Below the pieces are notes generated by a model. That model had not been told where the DNA came from. It made no database searches and saw nothing but the letters and a program-made list of their open reading frames with translations. DNA of 64,000 nt from Desulfurobacteriaceae bacterium (GTDB lineage Bacteria; Aquificota; Aquificia; Desulfurobacteriales; Desulfurobacteriaceae): the NCBI GenBank assembly GCA_026987115.1, contig JALSNF010000036.1, forward strand, positions 1 through 64,000. The letters run 5' to 3'. Positions within the stretch are counted from its first letter, which is position 1. Every line of letters starts with the position of its first letter. Below are positions 1-7,897 of the stretch, one piece after another. Position numbers and translations under genes: made by a program.

Positions 1-2
1 CA

Positions 3-182
3 CAGGTAAAGTTTTTAAAACCGGTTAAGGTAGGGGAAAAGGTAGAGTTTGAAGGAGAGGTTGTAAAGGAAGAAGGGAAAAAGAGTTTAGTTAGCGTTGT
101 AGGAAGGAGAGATGGAGAAGAGGTATTTAAGGGAGAGTTTACCTGTTTCGTCCTTGAAAAACAAGTTCTTGAAAGGACTTAA
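3..182 (+). CDS. Partial hotdog-fold thioesterase-like protein, 3' end only
   Basis: The frame is open from the window edge to a TAA at 180-182 and encodes the last 59 residues of a protein. The stretch FLKPVKVGEKVEFEGEVV, followed by further strands and GEFTCFVLEK, resembles the C-terminal beta strands of hotdog-fold acyl-CoA thioesterases and FapR/MaoC-like proteins, which often carry a 'F.PV.vGd.v' strand. The family call rests on this short pattern only. It overlaps the next gene if that gene starts at 112, which suggests that gene starts further downstream. Confidence 0.5.
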   Translation, partial: QVKFLKPVKVGEKVEFEGEVVKEEGKKSLVSVVGRRDGEEVFKGEFTCFVLEKQVLERT

Positions 183-1083
183 GGTTAATAAAGAAATACT
201 AAGTCAAGCTCAAAAGGAAGGGAGTTCAAGGGAGTTCTTTTTTAAGTTAGTAGAGCTCCTATCTGAAGGAAAGTTAAAGAGGAGGGAGATTAAAGAGTTA
301 AATCACAGGGAACTAATAGTTGAAATAGTAAAGGAAAACCACCTTGAGGAGTTTTTCTTCCCCTCAAGGGCAAAGAGCTTTTACAACGCATTGAGGAAGG
401 CATTTAAGCTTAAAGAGCAAAAAGAGATTGAGAGTTTGTGGGAGAAAAAGCTCAAAGATTGGAGAAGTCAGTTTGAACACTTAATTAAGGTTGCGGCAAA
501 CAGGTATTTAGTTAAAGTAGAAGACGAGGAAAAGTTAAGGGAGCTCTACCTTAAGGGTTGGCTCTTACCTTCCGATTTGGTAATGGAGTTTAAAGAAAAA
601 GAGGAAAGGTTTTACAGTGAAGAGTTCTTAAGAGAGAGGTTAGAACTCCGTTTATCCCTTCCTCCATTTAAAAGGAGGGAGAAGATACTTAAGGACATCT
701 TAAGAGCCTTCAGGGAAAACTGTCTAGAACTTGCTATTTACGCTCTGTTTCCCCAAACAGAAGGGGTAATATGGGACCTTTTCGTAAGGGAAAACACCTT
801 AGAGGCAGATGTAGAGGAGTTAATCAGAAAAAGAAACAGGAAGTTTGTAACGATACAGTACACTACAAAGCTCCTTTTAAGAGAAGTTTTTAAGGAAGAG
901 GAGCTCCCCCCTTTCCTAAACTGGCTCCCCTTCGTTAACTACAGAGAAGGCCTTTTAAACCGCCACGCAATAGGCCACGGAGTAGCAGTAAACTTCGGGA
1001 CAAAGGAAAACTTCCTAAAACTGTTTCTCTTTTTAGACTTCCTAGGAGAGATAAGCGGCTACGTCATTGAAAGTAAACGGTAA
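112..1083 (+). CDS. Unknown protein with a C-terminal RX4H (HEPN-like) motif
   Basis: I do not recognise a named family. The protein (up to 323 aa) is charged and mostly helical, with no signal peptide or membrane segment. Two islands stand out: ALFPQTEGVIWDLF at residues 211-224, and NRHAIGHG at 283-290, where Arg284 and His289 form an RX4H motif. RX4-6H is the catalytic signature of HEPN-superfamily RNases, and an aromatic/EG helix followed by an Arg...HG helix also occurs in many uncharacterised HEPN-like proteins. Start is uncertain: the ATG at 112 overlaps the preceding gene by 71 bases, and an in-frame TTG at 169 would cut this to 14. Its 3' end overlaps the convergent histidine kinase by 20 bases. 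Function is unknown. Confidence 0.65.
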   Translation: MEKRYLRESLPVSSLKNKFLKGLKVNKEILSQAQKEGSSREFFFKLVELLSEGKLKRREIKELNHRELIVEIVKENHLEEFFFPSRAKSFYNALRKAFKLKEQKEIESLWEKKLKDWRSQFEHLIKVAANRYLVKVEDEEKLRELYLKGWLLPSDLVMEFKEKEERFYSEEFLRERLELRLSLPPFKRREKILKDILRAFRENCLELAIYALFPQTEGVIWDLFVRENTLEADVEELIRKRNRKFVTIQYTTKLLLREVFKEEELPPFLNWLPFVNYREGLLNRHAIGHGVAVNFGTKENFLKLFLFLDFLGEISGYVIESKR

Positions 1084-1957
1084 ATGTAGTTCCCTTCCCC
1101 TCTTCACTCTCAAGCTCAAGATTCCACCCGTGGAACTTAACAATCTCTTTAACAACTGAAAGGCCAATTCCTTGACCTCCTCCTTTCCCTTTAAAGTATT
1201 TCTCAAAAACCCTATTCTTTAAACTTTCAGGAATTCCCTTGCCAGTGTCTTTAACTTTAAGGAAGTCTTTATAGAGCAGAACTTTAACCTCCCCCTCGTC
1301 TGTAAACTTAATAGCGTTGTCTAAGAGGTTCCTTAAAAGCTGTTTAAACAAAAGGGGCTCTGCAGAAACGGTAGCATCTGAGAGCTCCCAGACCAAATTA
1401 AGCCCCTTCTCCTCTGCCTTTTTCTTAAAGAAGCTAACAACCTCGTAAGCTAAAGGCCTTAAGTTAACGAGAGGAAAGCCCTTAGAACCTTCAAATAGTT
1501 TCTTTAGCCCTTTTAAGACATCCTCTATTTCAGAAGCCTTTCTTACTATCTCCTCAACAATCTCCCTGTCGTAGCCAGTCTCTAAAAGGAGCTCCCCGCT
1601 TCCCTTAATAACCGAAAGGGGAGTCCTTATCTCGTGGGAAAGTGTAGAAATTACCTCCTTTTTAAGGGAGTTAAGCTTTCTCTTTAAAGTAATGTCTTCC
1701 TTTAACAAAACTCCTACTTCCCCAACAACTTTGCCCTTAAACAGGTAAAAACTCCCCCTCTCCTCAAACTCAAAAGTGGCCTCCCCTTGAGAAAAGAGCT
1801 CCCTAAAACCCCTTAAAACCTCAGGTGAAGGAAAGAGCTCCCAGAGTTTTTTATCCCTTCCTAATAAGTTCCCCCTCCTATCAACCAAAAAGAGCTCCTC
1901 AAACAGGGAGCCTAGACTAGTCAACAAGCCTATATCCAACTCCCCAGACTGTCTCAA
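1064..1957 (-). CDS. Soluble sensor histidine kinase
   Basis: This is a HisKA-type kinase that should autophosphorylate and pass phosphate to the response regulator encoded just upstream. Visible features are an N-terminal PAS-like stretch (about residues 15-90), the H-box [13 protein letters not shown] with His108, an N-box around Asn214 (LLDNAIKF), a G1 box at 237-242 (DTGKGIP), an F-box FEKYF at 251-255 and a G2 box GQGIGLS at 261-267. There is no membrane segment, so it is probably a cytoplasmic sensor; the signal is unknown. The start is a TTG with GGGAG about 7 bases upstream and overlaps the regulator gene by 41 bases. TTGs at 1927 and 1924 would reduce the overlap to about 10 bases and are possible alternatives. 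Its 3' end overlaps the convergent upstream gene. Confidence 0.93.
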   Translation of the reverse strand: MRQSGELDIGLLTSLGSLFEELFLVDRRGNLLGRDKKLWELFPSPEVLRGFRELFSQGEATFEFEERGSFYLFKGKVVGEVGVLLKEDITLKRKLNSLKKEVISTLSHEIRTPLSVIKGSGELLLETGYDREIVEEIVRKASEIEDVLKGLKKLFEGSKGFPLVNLRPLAYEVVSFFKKKAEEKGLNLVWELSDATVSAEPLLFKQLLRNLLDNAIKFTDEGEVKVLLYKDFLKVKDTGKGIPESLKNRVFEKYFKGKGGGQGIGLSVVKEIVKFHGWNLELESEEGKGTTFTVYFQ

Positions 1958-2549
1958 TCCTATCTCCCAGCTTATCCCTTAAGTACTTAACGTAAACGTC
2001 AACTATCCTCTTACTTCCCCTCCCCTTCCAGACCTTTAAAAAGAGCTCCTCCTTACCTACAACTTCCCCCTTCTTACTTAAAAGGAGCTCCAACAAAGCC
2101 TTCTCCTTAGTAGTAAGCTTTACCTCCCTACCGTCAACAACTGCACCCTCTTTAGTAAGGTAAATCCCCTTTTCTTTCCTTAAACTGTGCCTCCTTAAAA
2201 GGGCCCTTATTCTAGCTGAGAGCTCCTTAAGACTAAAAGGCTTAGTAAGGTAATCGTCAGCACCGCTGTCAAGCCCCTTTACCTTATCGTCTTCTTCAGA
2301 AAGCGCAGTTAAAAGCAAAATGGGAACCTTAACCCCCCTTTCCCTCAAGTAAGAAACAGCCTCAAAACCGTCAACTCCCGGGAGCATAACGTCTAAGATT
2401 ATCAAGTCAAAACTCTCTTTATAGGAAAAGAGAGACTCAAAGAGGGACTCTGCAGTTGAAAAGTGTTTAACAGAGTAGCCTTCCTTAGAGAGGAACTTTC
2501 TTAAAAGGTTAGAAAGGGAAAAATCGTCCTCAACGACTCCTATCTTCAT
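1917..2549 (-). CDS. OmpR/PhoB-family response regulator
   Basis: A 210-aa DNA-binding regulator. The receiver domain (residues 1-115) has acidic Asp8/Asp9, phospho-acceptor Asp53 in IILDVMLPG, Thr81 and Lys103 in LTKPF. A winged-helix output domain follows (about 125-208), ending in the typical VWGVGYRLV strand-turn. It is the first gene of a two-gene operon with the overlapping histidine kinase, transcribed leftwards from the short divergent region at 2550-2600. Targets are not evident, although a palindrome in that divergent region is a candidate self-binding site. Confidence 0.95.
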   Translation of the reverse strand: MKIGVVEDDFSLSNLLRKFLSKEGYSVKHFSTAESLFESLFSYKESFDLIILDVMLPGVDGFEAVSYLRERGVKVPILLLTALSEEDDKVKGLDSGADDYLTKPFSLKELSARIRALLRRHSLRKEKGIYLTKEGAVVDGREVKLTTKEKALLELLLSKKGEVVGKEELFLKVWKGRGSKRIVDVYVKYLRDKLGDRIETVWGVGYRLVD

Positions 2550-2566
2550 CTCAGTAAATCTCCTTG

Positions 2567-2587
2567 AGCTATTATATTAAAATAGCT
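2567..2587. promoter_or_regulatory. Inverted repeat in a divergent promoter region
   Basis: Perfect 7-base arms AGCTATT and AATAGCT flank a 7-base A/T core, centred between the divergent response-regulator gene and the small gene at 2601. The spacing and symmetry fit a dimeric operator, and the A/T core could also hold a -10 element. Autoregulation by the neighbouring OmpR-type regulator is an inference; such regulators more often bind direct repeats, which weakens it. Confidence 0.35.
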
Positions 2588-2600
2588 TTAGGAGGAAAAA

Positions 2601-2849
2601 GTGCTATCAGAAGAGTTTATAACGGCAGTTGAAAAAACATTCACCCTAAAGGGATTTGACCTTAAGGTTGAATTTACAGATGTAGAATCTTGGGACGAAG
2701 CAATCTTCATAACAAAAGGACTCATATCCGAAAAGAGAATTAACTACCTCTCCTACCACCACACCTTTAAAGTGGAATTCCTACTTGAAAACGGAAACCT
2801 AATATCACTTAGCTACAGGCCTGGAGGTTTTAATGGCTACGCTTATTGA
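2601..2849 (+). CDS. Small conserved-looking hypothetical protein
   Basis: An 82-aa acidic protein with no signal peptide or membrane segment, probably a small alpha/beta fold. I recognise no family. The GTG start is preceded by an excellent AGGAGG Shine-Dalgarno, which supports it as a real gene despite its size. Its last 17 bases overlap the start of the inositol-monophosphatase-family gene, so the two are translationally coupled. Confidence 0.7.
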   Translation: MLSEEFITAVEKTFTLKGFDLKVEFTDVESWDEAIFITKGLISEKRINYLSYHHTFKVEFLLENGNLISLSYRPGGFNGYAY

Positions 2850-3612
2850 AACTGCAGTAAATGCTGCAGAAAGAGCCTCTGAAGTTTTAGTTAAATACTT
2901 TGGAAAGTTAAAAGAGAGAGACATTGAGCTTAAAGCAAAGAACGACTACGTCACGGAGGCTGACAAATTATCAGAAATGATTATTATTAACACTATACGG
3001 GAAACCTTCCCAAACCACACGATAGTAGCGGAAGAGAGCGGTAAACACGCAGGCTCAGAGTGGAAGTGGTACATAGACCCCCTTGACGGGACGAAGAACT
3101 TTATCCACGGTTTACCCGTATTCTGCACTTCAATTGCAGTTGAGTATAAAGGAGAGTTAGTGGCTGCGGTAATAAAGGCTCCGGCGCTAAAAGAGACCTT
3201 TACGGCAGAAAAGGGAAGCGGTGCCTACTGCAACGGCAAAAGGATAAGGGTAAGCACGAGAGAGTTTGAGGAGGCCTTAGTTGCAACGGGCTTCCCCTTT
3301 AGGGGAAAGGAGCACCTAAACAGATATCTGGAATGTTTTAAAGAGGTTTTCCTTAAAGTCTCCGGCCTTAGAAGGTGCGGCTCTGCTGCAATAGACCTTG
3401 CCTATACTGCAAAGGGAGTCTTTGACGGCTTCTGGGAAATGGCACTACACCCTTGGGACATAGCCGCAGGAGTCCTCTTAATAGAAGAGGCAGGAGGTAA
3501 AGTTTCAGACTTTCGCGGAAAGAAAGACTACTTAAAAAGCGGAAACATAGTAGGTGCCTCGCCTAACACTTTTAGAAAACTTTTAGAGATAGTTGAAAGA
3601 CACTTAGGATAG
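2833..3612 (+). CDS. suhB: Inositol monophosphatase family phosphatase
   Basis: A 259-aa Mg2+-dependent sugar/inositol phosphatase of the SuhB/FBPase-IV type. The metal-binding signatures are intact: Asp44 in DYVTEAD, Glu67/Glu68 in AEESG, and the diagnostic [12 protein letters not shown] at about 79-90 with Asp82 and Asp85. The C-terminal HPWDIAAG...EEAGG block is also present. Length is normal for the family. In thermophiles these enzymes may act on inositol phosphate, fructose-1,6-bisphosphate or nucleotide 3'-phosphates, and the sequence alone does not decide. It is followed 16 bases later by mrp. Confidence 0.88.
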   Translation: MATLIETAVNAAERASEVLVKYFGKLKERDIELKAKNDYVTEADKLSEMIIINTIRETFPNHTIVAEESGKHAGSEWKWYIDPLDGTKNFIHGLPVFCTSIAVEYKGELVAAVIKAPALKETFTAEKGSGAYCNGKRIRVSTREFEEALVATGFPFRGKEHLNRYLECFKEVFLKVSGLRRCGSAAIDLAYTAKGVFDGFWEMALHPWDIAAGVLLIEEAGGKVSDFRGKKDYLKSGNIVGASPNTFRKLLEIVERHLG

Positions 3613-3628
3613 AGAAGGAGGAGAAGAG

Positions 3629-4516
3629 ATGGCATACGACGAGAAAAAGTGTGAAGGGTGCGCCCACAAAGACACCTGTAAAACAGCTCAAGACCCTCTT
3701 GACGTTAAGTTAACCTGCAACCTCTCAAAAATTAAACACAGAATAGGAGTTTTAAGCGGTAAAGGAGGAGTAGGTAAAACCACAGTTGCTACAAACCTTG
3801 CAGCAGAGCTTGCAAAGAGAGGATACAAGGTAGGCCTACTTGACGCTGACATTCACGGGCCAAACGTTGCAAAGATGTTTGGAGCCGAAGGTCAAAGGCT
3901 CTTTGCAGACCCAAACAGTCAAACTATAAAGCCGTTTATACCTTTAGGAATGCCAAATTTAAAGATAGTCTCAATGGCCTTTTTACTTGAAAACCCAGAC
4001 CAGCCGGTAATATGGAGGGGACCTTTAAAGCACCAGGCAATAAAGCAGTTTTTAGCCGAGATAGACTGGGGAGAGCTTGACTTTCTCATCGTTGACCTAC
4101 CCCCGGGGACTGGAGACGAGGCACTTTCCGTTGCACAACTTATTAAACCTATGGACGGTTTCGTCATAGTCACTACTCCCCAAGAGGTATCACTTCTTGA
4201 CACGAGGAAGTCAATAAGCTTTGCAAAGATGATGAAAGTTCCCGTTTTGGGGATAATTGAGAACATGAGCGGACTTATATGCCCCCACTGCGGGAAAGAG
4301 ATAGACATCTTTAAAAGAGGAGGAGGAGAAAAGGCCGCTAAGGAGCTTGGCATTCCATTTCTGGGAAGAGTTCCAATTGAGCCGTCGGTAGTAGAAGCAG
4401 GGGACGAAGGGGTCCCCATAGTGGTAGCTAAACCTGAAAGCGCTTCTGCAAAAGCACTTTCACAGATTACCGAAAAGCTCTTAGAGGAAATCGGTGAGGC
4501 TGTTAATACCAAGTAA
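3629..4516 (+). CDS. mrp: Mrp/ApbC (Nbp35-like) Fe-S cluster carrier ATPase
   Basis: A 295-aa P-loop ATPase that binds and transfers [4Fe-4S] clusters to apoproteins in the cytoplasm. The deviant Walker [11 protein letters not shown], is at residues 43-52, DADIHGPN at 72-79 and the VDLPPGTGD switch at 155-163. The C-terminal CPHC (Cys218, Cys221) binds the bridging cluster. A short N-terminal extension carries Cys8, Cys11, Cys17 and Cys30, like the extra cluster site of eukaryotic-type Nbp35 and unlike short ApbC. Downstream lie a CxxC peptide and a polyferredoxin, a fitting context for cluster delivery. A GGAGGAG Shine-Dalgarno precedes the ATG. Confidence 0.93.
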   Translation: MAYDEKKCEGCAHKDTCKTAQDPLDVKLTCNLSKIKHRIGVLSGKGGVGKTTVATNLAAELAKRGYKVGLLDADIHGPNVAKMFGAEGQRLFADPNSQTIKPFIPLGMPNLKIVSMAFLLENPDQPVIWRGPLKHQAIKQFLAEIDWGELDFLIVDLPPGTGDEALSVAQLIKPMDGFVIVTTPQEVSLLDTRKSISFAKMMKVPVLGIIENMSGLICPHCGKEIDIFKRGGGEKAAKELGIPFLGRVPIEPSVVEAGDEGVPIVVAKPESASAKALSQITEKLLEEIGEAVNTK

Positions 4517-4646
4517 GAAGCTGTTAGCGGCTGGGGCTTTTGCCCTGTCGCTTTTAATGATTCTTTTAGGATTATGGAGAAACGAGCTTTTAATAATCTG
4601 GAATAACGGGAAAATACTCTGCCTTACTTGTATAGGGATAAAGTGA
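4494..4646 (+). CDS. 50-aa single-span membrane peptide ending in CxxC
   Basis: A GTG-started frame overlaps the end of mrp by 23 bases and stops at a TGA that overlaps the next ATG (TGATG). It encodes about 50 residues: a short basic N-terminus, one hydrophobic segment (about residues 8-27) and a tail ending LCLTCIGIK. Exact fit between mrp and the NapH-like gene, coupling at both ends, a plausible membrane helix and the terminal Cys pair argue that it is real. The Cys pair would lie just outside or at the membrane face, perhaps for redox or metal binding with the adjacent ferredoxin. I know no named family, and the start codon is not certain. Confidence 0.55.
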   Translation: MRLLIPSKKLLAAGAFALSLLMILLGLWRNELLIIWNNGKILCLTCIGIK

Positions 4647-5479
4647 TGGTGAAAATTCCTTTTTTAAAGAACAGGAGAGTTTACCAGCTATTAACTGCCC
4701 TTTCTGCAAACCTTCCCCTTTACAACTTCATAACGGCAAGGCTTTATACGGGAAGGTTAAAGTCAATTCCCCTCCCTATAATGAACTGCTACGCCTGTCC
4801 TGCTTCCCTCTACTCCTGCCCAATAGGGACAATTTCCCACTTTTTGGTAATAAGCAAGCTTCCCCTACTTACAGTTGGCCTTATCTCTGCGGTCTCTGCC
4901 TCTTTTGGAAGGTGGATTTGCGGTTGGGTCTGCCCCTTTGGGTTGATTCAAGACCTTTTAAACAAAATACCCTCAGTAAAGTTTGAGCTTCCTAAACCAT
5001 TCGTTTACCTTAAATACCTTATGCTCCTTTTCGGAGTTATAGTCCTTCCCTTCCTATTTAAAGAGCACTACTTCTGTATGGTTTGTCCTACGGGGACTTT
5101 AGAAGCAGGTATTTACTGGGTTGCAGTAAGTAGTGCCGTCCTTAACATGGCAGGGGCCTTTTTCCTCTTTAAGCTCTCTTTAGCCAGCCTTTTCCTTTAC
5201 GGTTCAGTCTTTATAAAGAGGCCCTTCTGTAGGTATGTGTGTCCGCTGGGAGCTCTCTTTTCCCTCTTTAACAAACTGAGCATCGTTGACTTTAAAGTAG
5301 AAAAGGAAAAGTGTACCGAGTGCAACTTGTGTAAGAAGTCATGTCCCGTTGACTACCCAATTTACCAAGACCCCAACTCCCCTGCATGCCTTAGGTGTTT
5401 AAACTGCGTTAGGGTGTGCCCCATAGTAAAGGTTGACTCTCCTTTGAAACTTCCCGAAGTGCCTAAGAAAGCTAATTAG
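4646..5479 (+). CDS. NapH/YccM-like membrane polyferredoxin
   Basis: A membrane-bound 4Fe-4S protein of about 277 aa. It has several hydrophobic spans and paired Cys motifs typical of NapH/NosR/YccM proteins: CPASLYSCP, CGWVCPFG, CMVCPTG and CRYVCPLG. The C-terminal soluble domain has two 4Fe-4S sites (CTECNLCKKSCP and CLRCLNCVRVCP). It probably moves electrons from the quinone pool or a membrane donor to a periplasmic acceptor; the partner is unknown. An in-frame TTG lies at 4628, but the ATG at 4646, overlapping the stop of the upstream CxxC peptide, is the more likely start. Confidence 0.85.
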   Translation: MVKIPFLKNRRVYQLLTALSANLPLYNFITARLYTGRLKSIPLPIMNCYACPASLYSCPIGTISHFLVISKLPLLTVGLISAVSASFGRWICGWVCPFGLIQDLLNKIPSVKFELPKPFVYLKYLMLLFGVIVLPFLFKEHYFCMVCPTGTLEAGIYWVAVSSAVLNMAGAFFLFKLSLASLFLYGSVFIKRPFCRYVCPLGALFSLFNKLSIVDFKVEKEKCTECNLCKKSCPVDYPIYQDPNSPACLRCLNCVRVCPIVKVDSPLKLPEVPKKAN

Positions 5480-5498
5480 TTTAAGGTATAATTAAAGT

Positions 5499-7130
5499 AT
5501 GAGGCTCCTTTTCCTGGTTCTCTTTATCCTCTTTGGAACTCAAGCTCAAGGAGCAACTCTTAAGGAAGGAAAACTATTTGAAAAAGCCCTTAAAGAGGGA
5601 GCGTGTTCTTTAAATTACTTTAAGGAGCTCTCAAGGGGAGAGCTAAAAGAGCCTTTTTTAAACCTATTTGTGTGGGACTGTCTAGAAAAGAGGAACTACA
5701 AGCTCCTCTCCTTAGCAAAGGAAGTTAAAAACCCTTATTCAAAAGTTGAAGTAGCAAGGGCTCTAAAGGAGTTAGGAAAGGAGGAAGAGGCTTTAGAGAT
5801 ATTAAAGGAGGTCTTTAAGTCAACAAACCGCTTAGACGAAGAGATAACGCTTATAGCAGGAAAGAGGGTAAAAGAGCTCTTTACGCCAGAAATCCTAAGG
5901 GTAAAAGCTTGGAGAGCCGCCAAAAACAGACAGATAGACCAAGCGCTTTTTTACTTAGACTACCTAAAAGAGGACCCGCTGATTACTTACCTTTTAGCCT
6001 ACACTTTCTTAAGGGCAGGGAAGAGGGAAACTGCAAAGGAGCTCTTTAAAGAGTCAAAAAACCCAAGCTCTTACTACTTCCTAGTGTTCATCTCAAAAAG
6101 CCTGCCGGAAAAGGTTTTCTGGTACCAAAAACTCCTGTCCCAAAAGGGCAAAGAGAGGCTAAAAGAGAGGGCAACAGTTTACCTGTTAGACTACCTTTTT
6201 AGGAGAGATTTTGGGCTCTTTAGGTTAGCCTTAAGGGAAACGGGAAAGGCCGGGCTAACGAAGCTTTACCTATATTACAGGGATAGGTACAGGGTATATA
6301 CACAAGGGTGTAAAGCAGAGGTTGCAAATAGAGCTCCCCAAAAGTGGTGGAAGAGGGCCTGCAAAGGGAAAGGGGAGCTCCCAAAAGGGATAAACTTTTA
6401 CTCTCTCTTACTAAACCCTCCAAAAAGCTTTCCTTTTAACCTTAAAGAAGGGAAAAAGGAGCTAAAGCTTAAAGACGAGGGACTAAAGTACCTCTACAAG
6501 AAAGGCTACTGCCAGATACTCTCTCTAATAGACAAGAAAACTCCCCAAACTGCGCTTTTAATGTACCTGTGCGGTGAATACAGAAAAGGGATAATCTTTG
6601 GAGCTCCCTTTAAAAACAGGCTGAATAAATACCCTTACCTCCTTTTTGTCCTCTACCCGAAACCTCCCATTTTTAAAGGGGACCTTATCTCACTAGCAAT
6701 AGCCAGACAGGAGAGCCTCTTTCACAAAAGGGCACTATCAAGGAGCGGAGCGATTGGCCTTATGCAGATAATGCCAAAGACGGGAAGGGAAATAGCAATA
6801 AGGCTAAAAGAGAAAAACTATAAAACAGAGAGGCTGTTTGAACCTGAGCTAAACTACAGGTTCGGCTCGTACTACATACACAAGCTCCTTAAAAGGTTCA
6901 AGCTGTTCCCTCTAGCAGCGGCAGCTTACAACTGCGGTCCTTTAAGGGTTAAAAGGGCATTAAAGACTTTCGGTAAGATAAAGGGAAAAGAGGATTTAAT
7001 CCTGTTTACAGATGTTTACCTTCCCTTTGCAGAGACAAGGGAATACGTTAAAAGAACGCTAGTAAATCTTTACTACTACTCTAACCTATACGGGAACGGA
7101 ACAGAATGGAAGACTTTCTTAAAGCCTTAA
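5499..7130 (+). CDS. Soluble lytic murein transglycosylase (Slt family)
   Basis: A 543-aa secreted muramidase-like enzyme that would cleave peptidoglycan with 1,6-anhydro product. Residues 1-19 form a signal peptide ending at about TQAQG. Residues 20-370 are helical, TPR-like superhelix repeats as in Slt70. The C-terminal SLT domain has the catalytic glutamate in ARQES (Glu405), then SGAIGLMQIMPKTG and the AAAAYNCGP block. It shares 25 bases with the following recombinase-like gene, so the two are co-transcribed. A candidate -10 lies just upstream (TATAAT in the run before 5499), overlapping the end of the ferredoxin gene region. Confidence 0.92.
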   Translation: MRLLFLVLFILFGTQAQGATLKEGKLFEKALKEGACSLNYFKELSRGELKEPFLNLFVWDCLEKRNYKLLSLAKEVKNPYSKVEVARALKELGKEEEALEILKEVFKSTNRLDEEITLIAGKRVKELFTPEILRVKAWRAAKNRQIDQALFYLDYLKEDPLITYLLAYTFLRAGKRETAKELFKESKNPSSYYFLVFISKSLPEKVFWYQKLLSQKGKERLKERATVYLLDYLFRRDFGLFRLALRETGKAGLTKLYLYYRDRYRVYTQGCKAEVANRAPQKWWKRACKGKGELPKGINFYSLLLNPPKSFPFNLKEGKKELKLKDEGLKYLYKKGYCQILSLIDKKTPQTALLMYLCGEYRKGIIFGAPFKNRLNKYPYLLFVLYPKPPIFKGDLISLAIARQESLFHKRALSRSGAIGLMQIMPKTGREIAIRLKEKNYKTERLFEPELNYRFGSYYIHKLLKRFKLFPLAAAAYNCGPLRVKRALKTFGKIKGKEDLILFTDVYLPFAETREYVKRTLVNLYYYSNLYGNGTEWKTFLKP

Positions 7131-7897
7131 TAGAGGACGGCTACAAGAGAAACACGATAGACACTTACAGGAGAGTTTTAAGGTACTTTCACGCCTTCCT
7201 CTCCTTTTACAACTACGACCTTTTAAACTTTGACGAGGAAAAGCTCTACGGCTACTTCTCTGCAAGGTATAAGACGGAAAAGAGCTTTAGAACTGCAATG
7301 TCTGCCATCCAGCACTACCTAAGGTTTAAGGGAATTAAGAGAAGGCTAAAGTTCGTCCCCCCAGAAACTTCCCAGTTTCAAGAGTTTAAGCCGATTAAGG
7401 AAGAGGAGATTTCCAAGTTCAAGGAAGCTTTAAAGAGGTTAAAGAGCTCAGAGCTCCAAACTGCCCTCTTAATGATTTTAACTTTAGGCCTTTCCCCTTC
7501 AGAGATAGGGAAGTTAAAGGTTAACTCTTACGGCTCCTTTATGGGAATACCGGTCCTTGAGGAAAAGAAGATAAAGAGGTTCGTTATAGATGAAGAAGTA
7601 AACGGAAGGCTTAAGAAGATAAGGGAAGAGAAGCTACCGATAGCTCCCCTTTTAAACGTTAGGCCATCTACCGTTAAAGTAACTTTCCACAGAGTCCTTA
7701 AACAGCTTAAGTTAGACTTTAAGGTTTCAGACCTTAAAGATAGATACGTTGCAGAGCTCCTAAAACTGGGACTCCCAATTGACATAGTTGTTGAGTACTC
7801 AGGAAGGAGCTTAGAAAGGGTCTCTTACATAAACAGAGTTCTTACTTTAAGGAGTAAAGCAGAAGTGATTGAGAAAACCCTTAAGGAGAAAGGGTAA
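7106..7897 (+). CDS. Tyrosine-recombinase-like protein lacking catalytic residues
   Basis: A 263-aa protein with the XerC/D layout: an N-terminal SAM-like core-binding domain (residues 1-80) and a C-terminal integrase-like domain (95-263). The fold markers align well, but active-site positions do not. The first Arg (GLRxxE) is Ser130 in GLSPSEI. The HxLR box aligns with SDLK (Ser208, Lys211). The GH(S/W) box is GRS (234 = Arg). Only a tyrosine in the nucleophile position (Tyr241) is kept. It is therefore probably not an active recombinase, perhaps a DNA-binding derivative. It overlaps the slt gene by 25 bases and the convergent scpA by 17. No att sites or mobile element features are visible. 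Confidence 0.75.
   Translation: MEDFLKALIEDGYKRNTIDTYRRVLRYFHAFLSFYNYDLLNFDEEKLYGYFSARYKTEKSFRTAMSAIQHYLRFKGIKRRLKFVPPETSQFQEFKPIKEEEISKFKEALKRLKSSELQTALLMILTLGLSPSEIGKLKVNSYGSFMGIPVLEEKKIKRFVIDEEVNGRLKKIREEKLPIAPLLNVRPSTVKVTFHRVLKQLKLDFKVSDLKDRYVAELLKLGLPIDIVVEYSGRSLERVSYINRVLTLRSKAEVIEKTLKEKG

Noticed and set aside
3919..4512. Long open frame on the minus strand inside mrp
   Set aside because: Ser/Pro/Ile-rich low-complexity translation, no ribosome site, fully inside a well-supported gene; it is the mirror of plus-strand codon bias.
7106..7897. Integrase-like gene as a sign of a genomic island
   Set aside because: No att-like duplication, no phage or transposase genes, no change in base composition, and the active site is lost.
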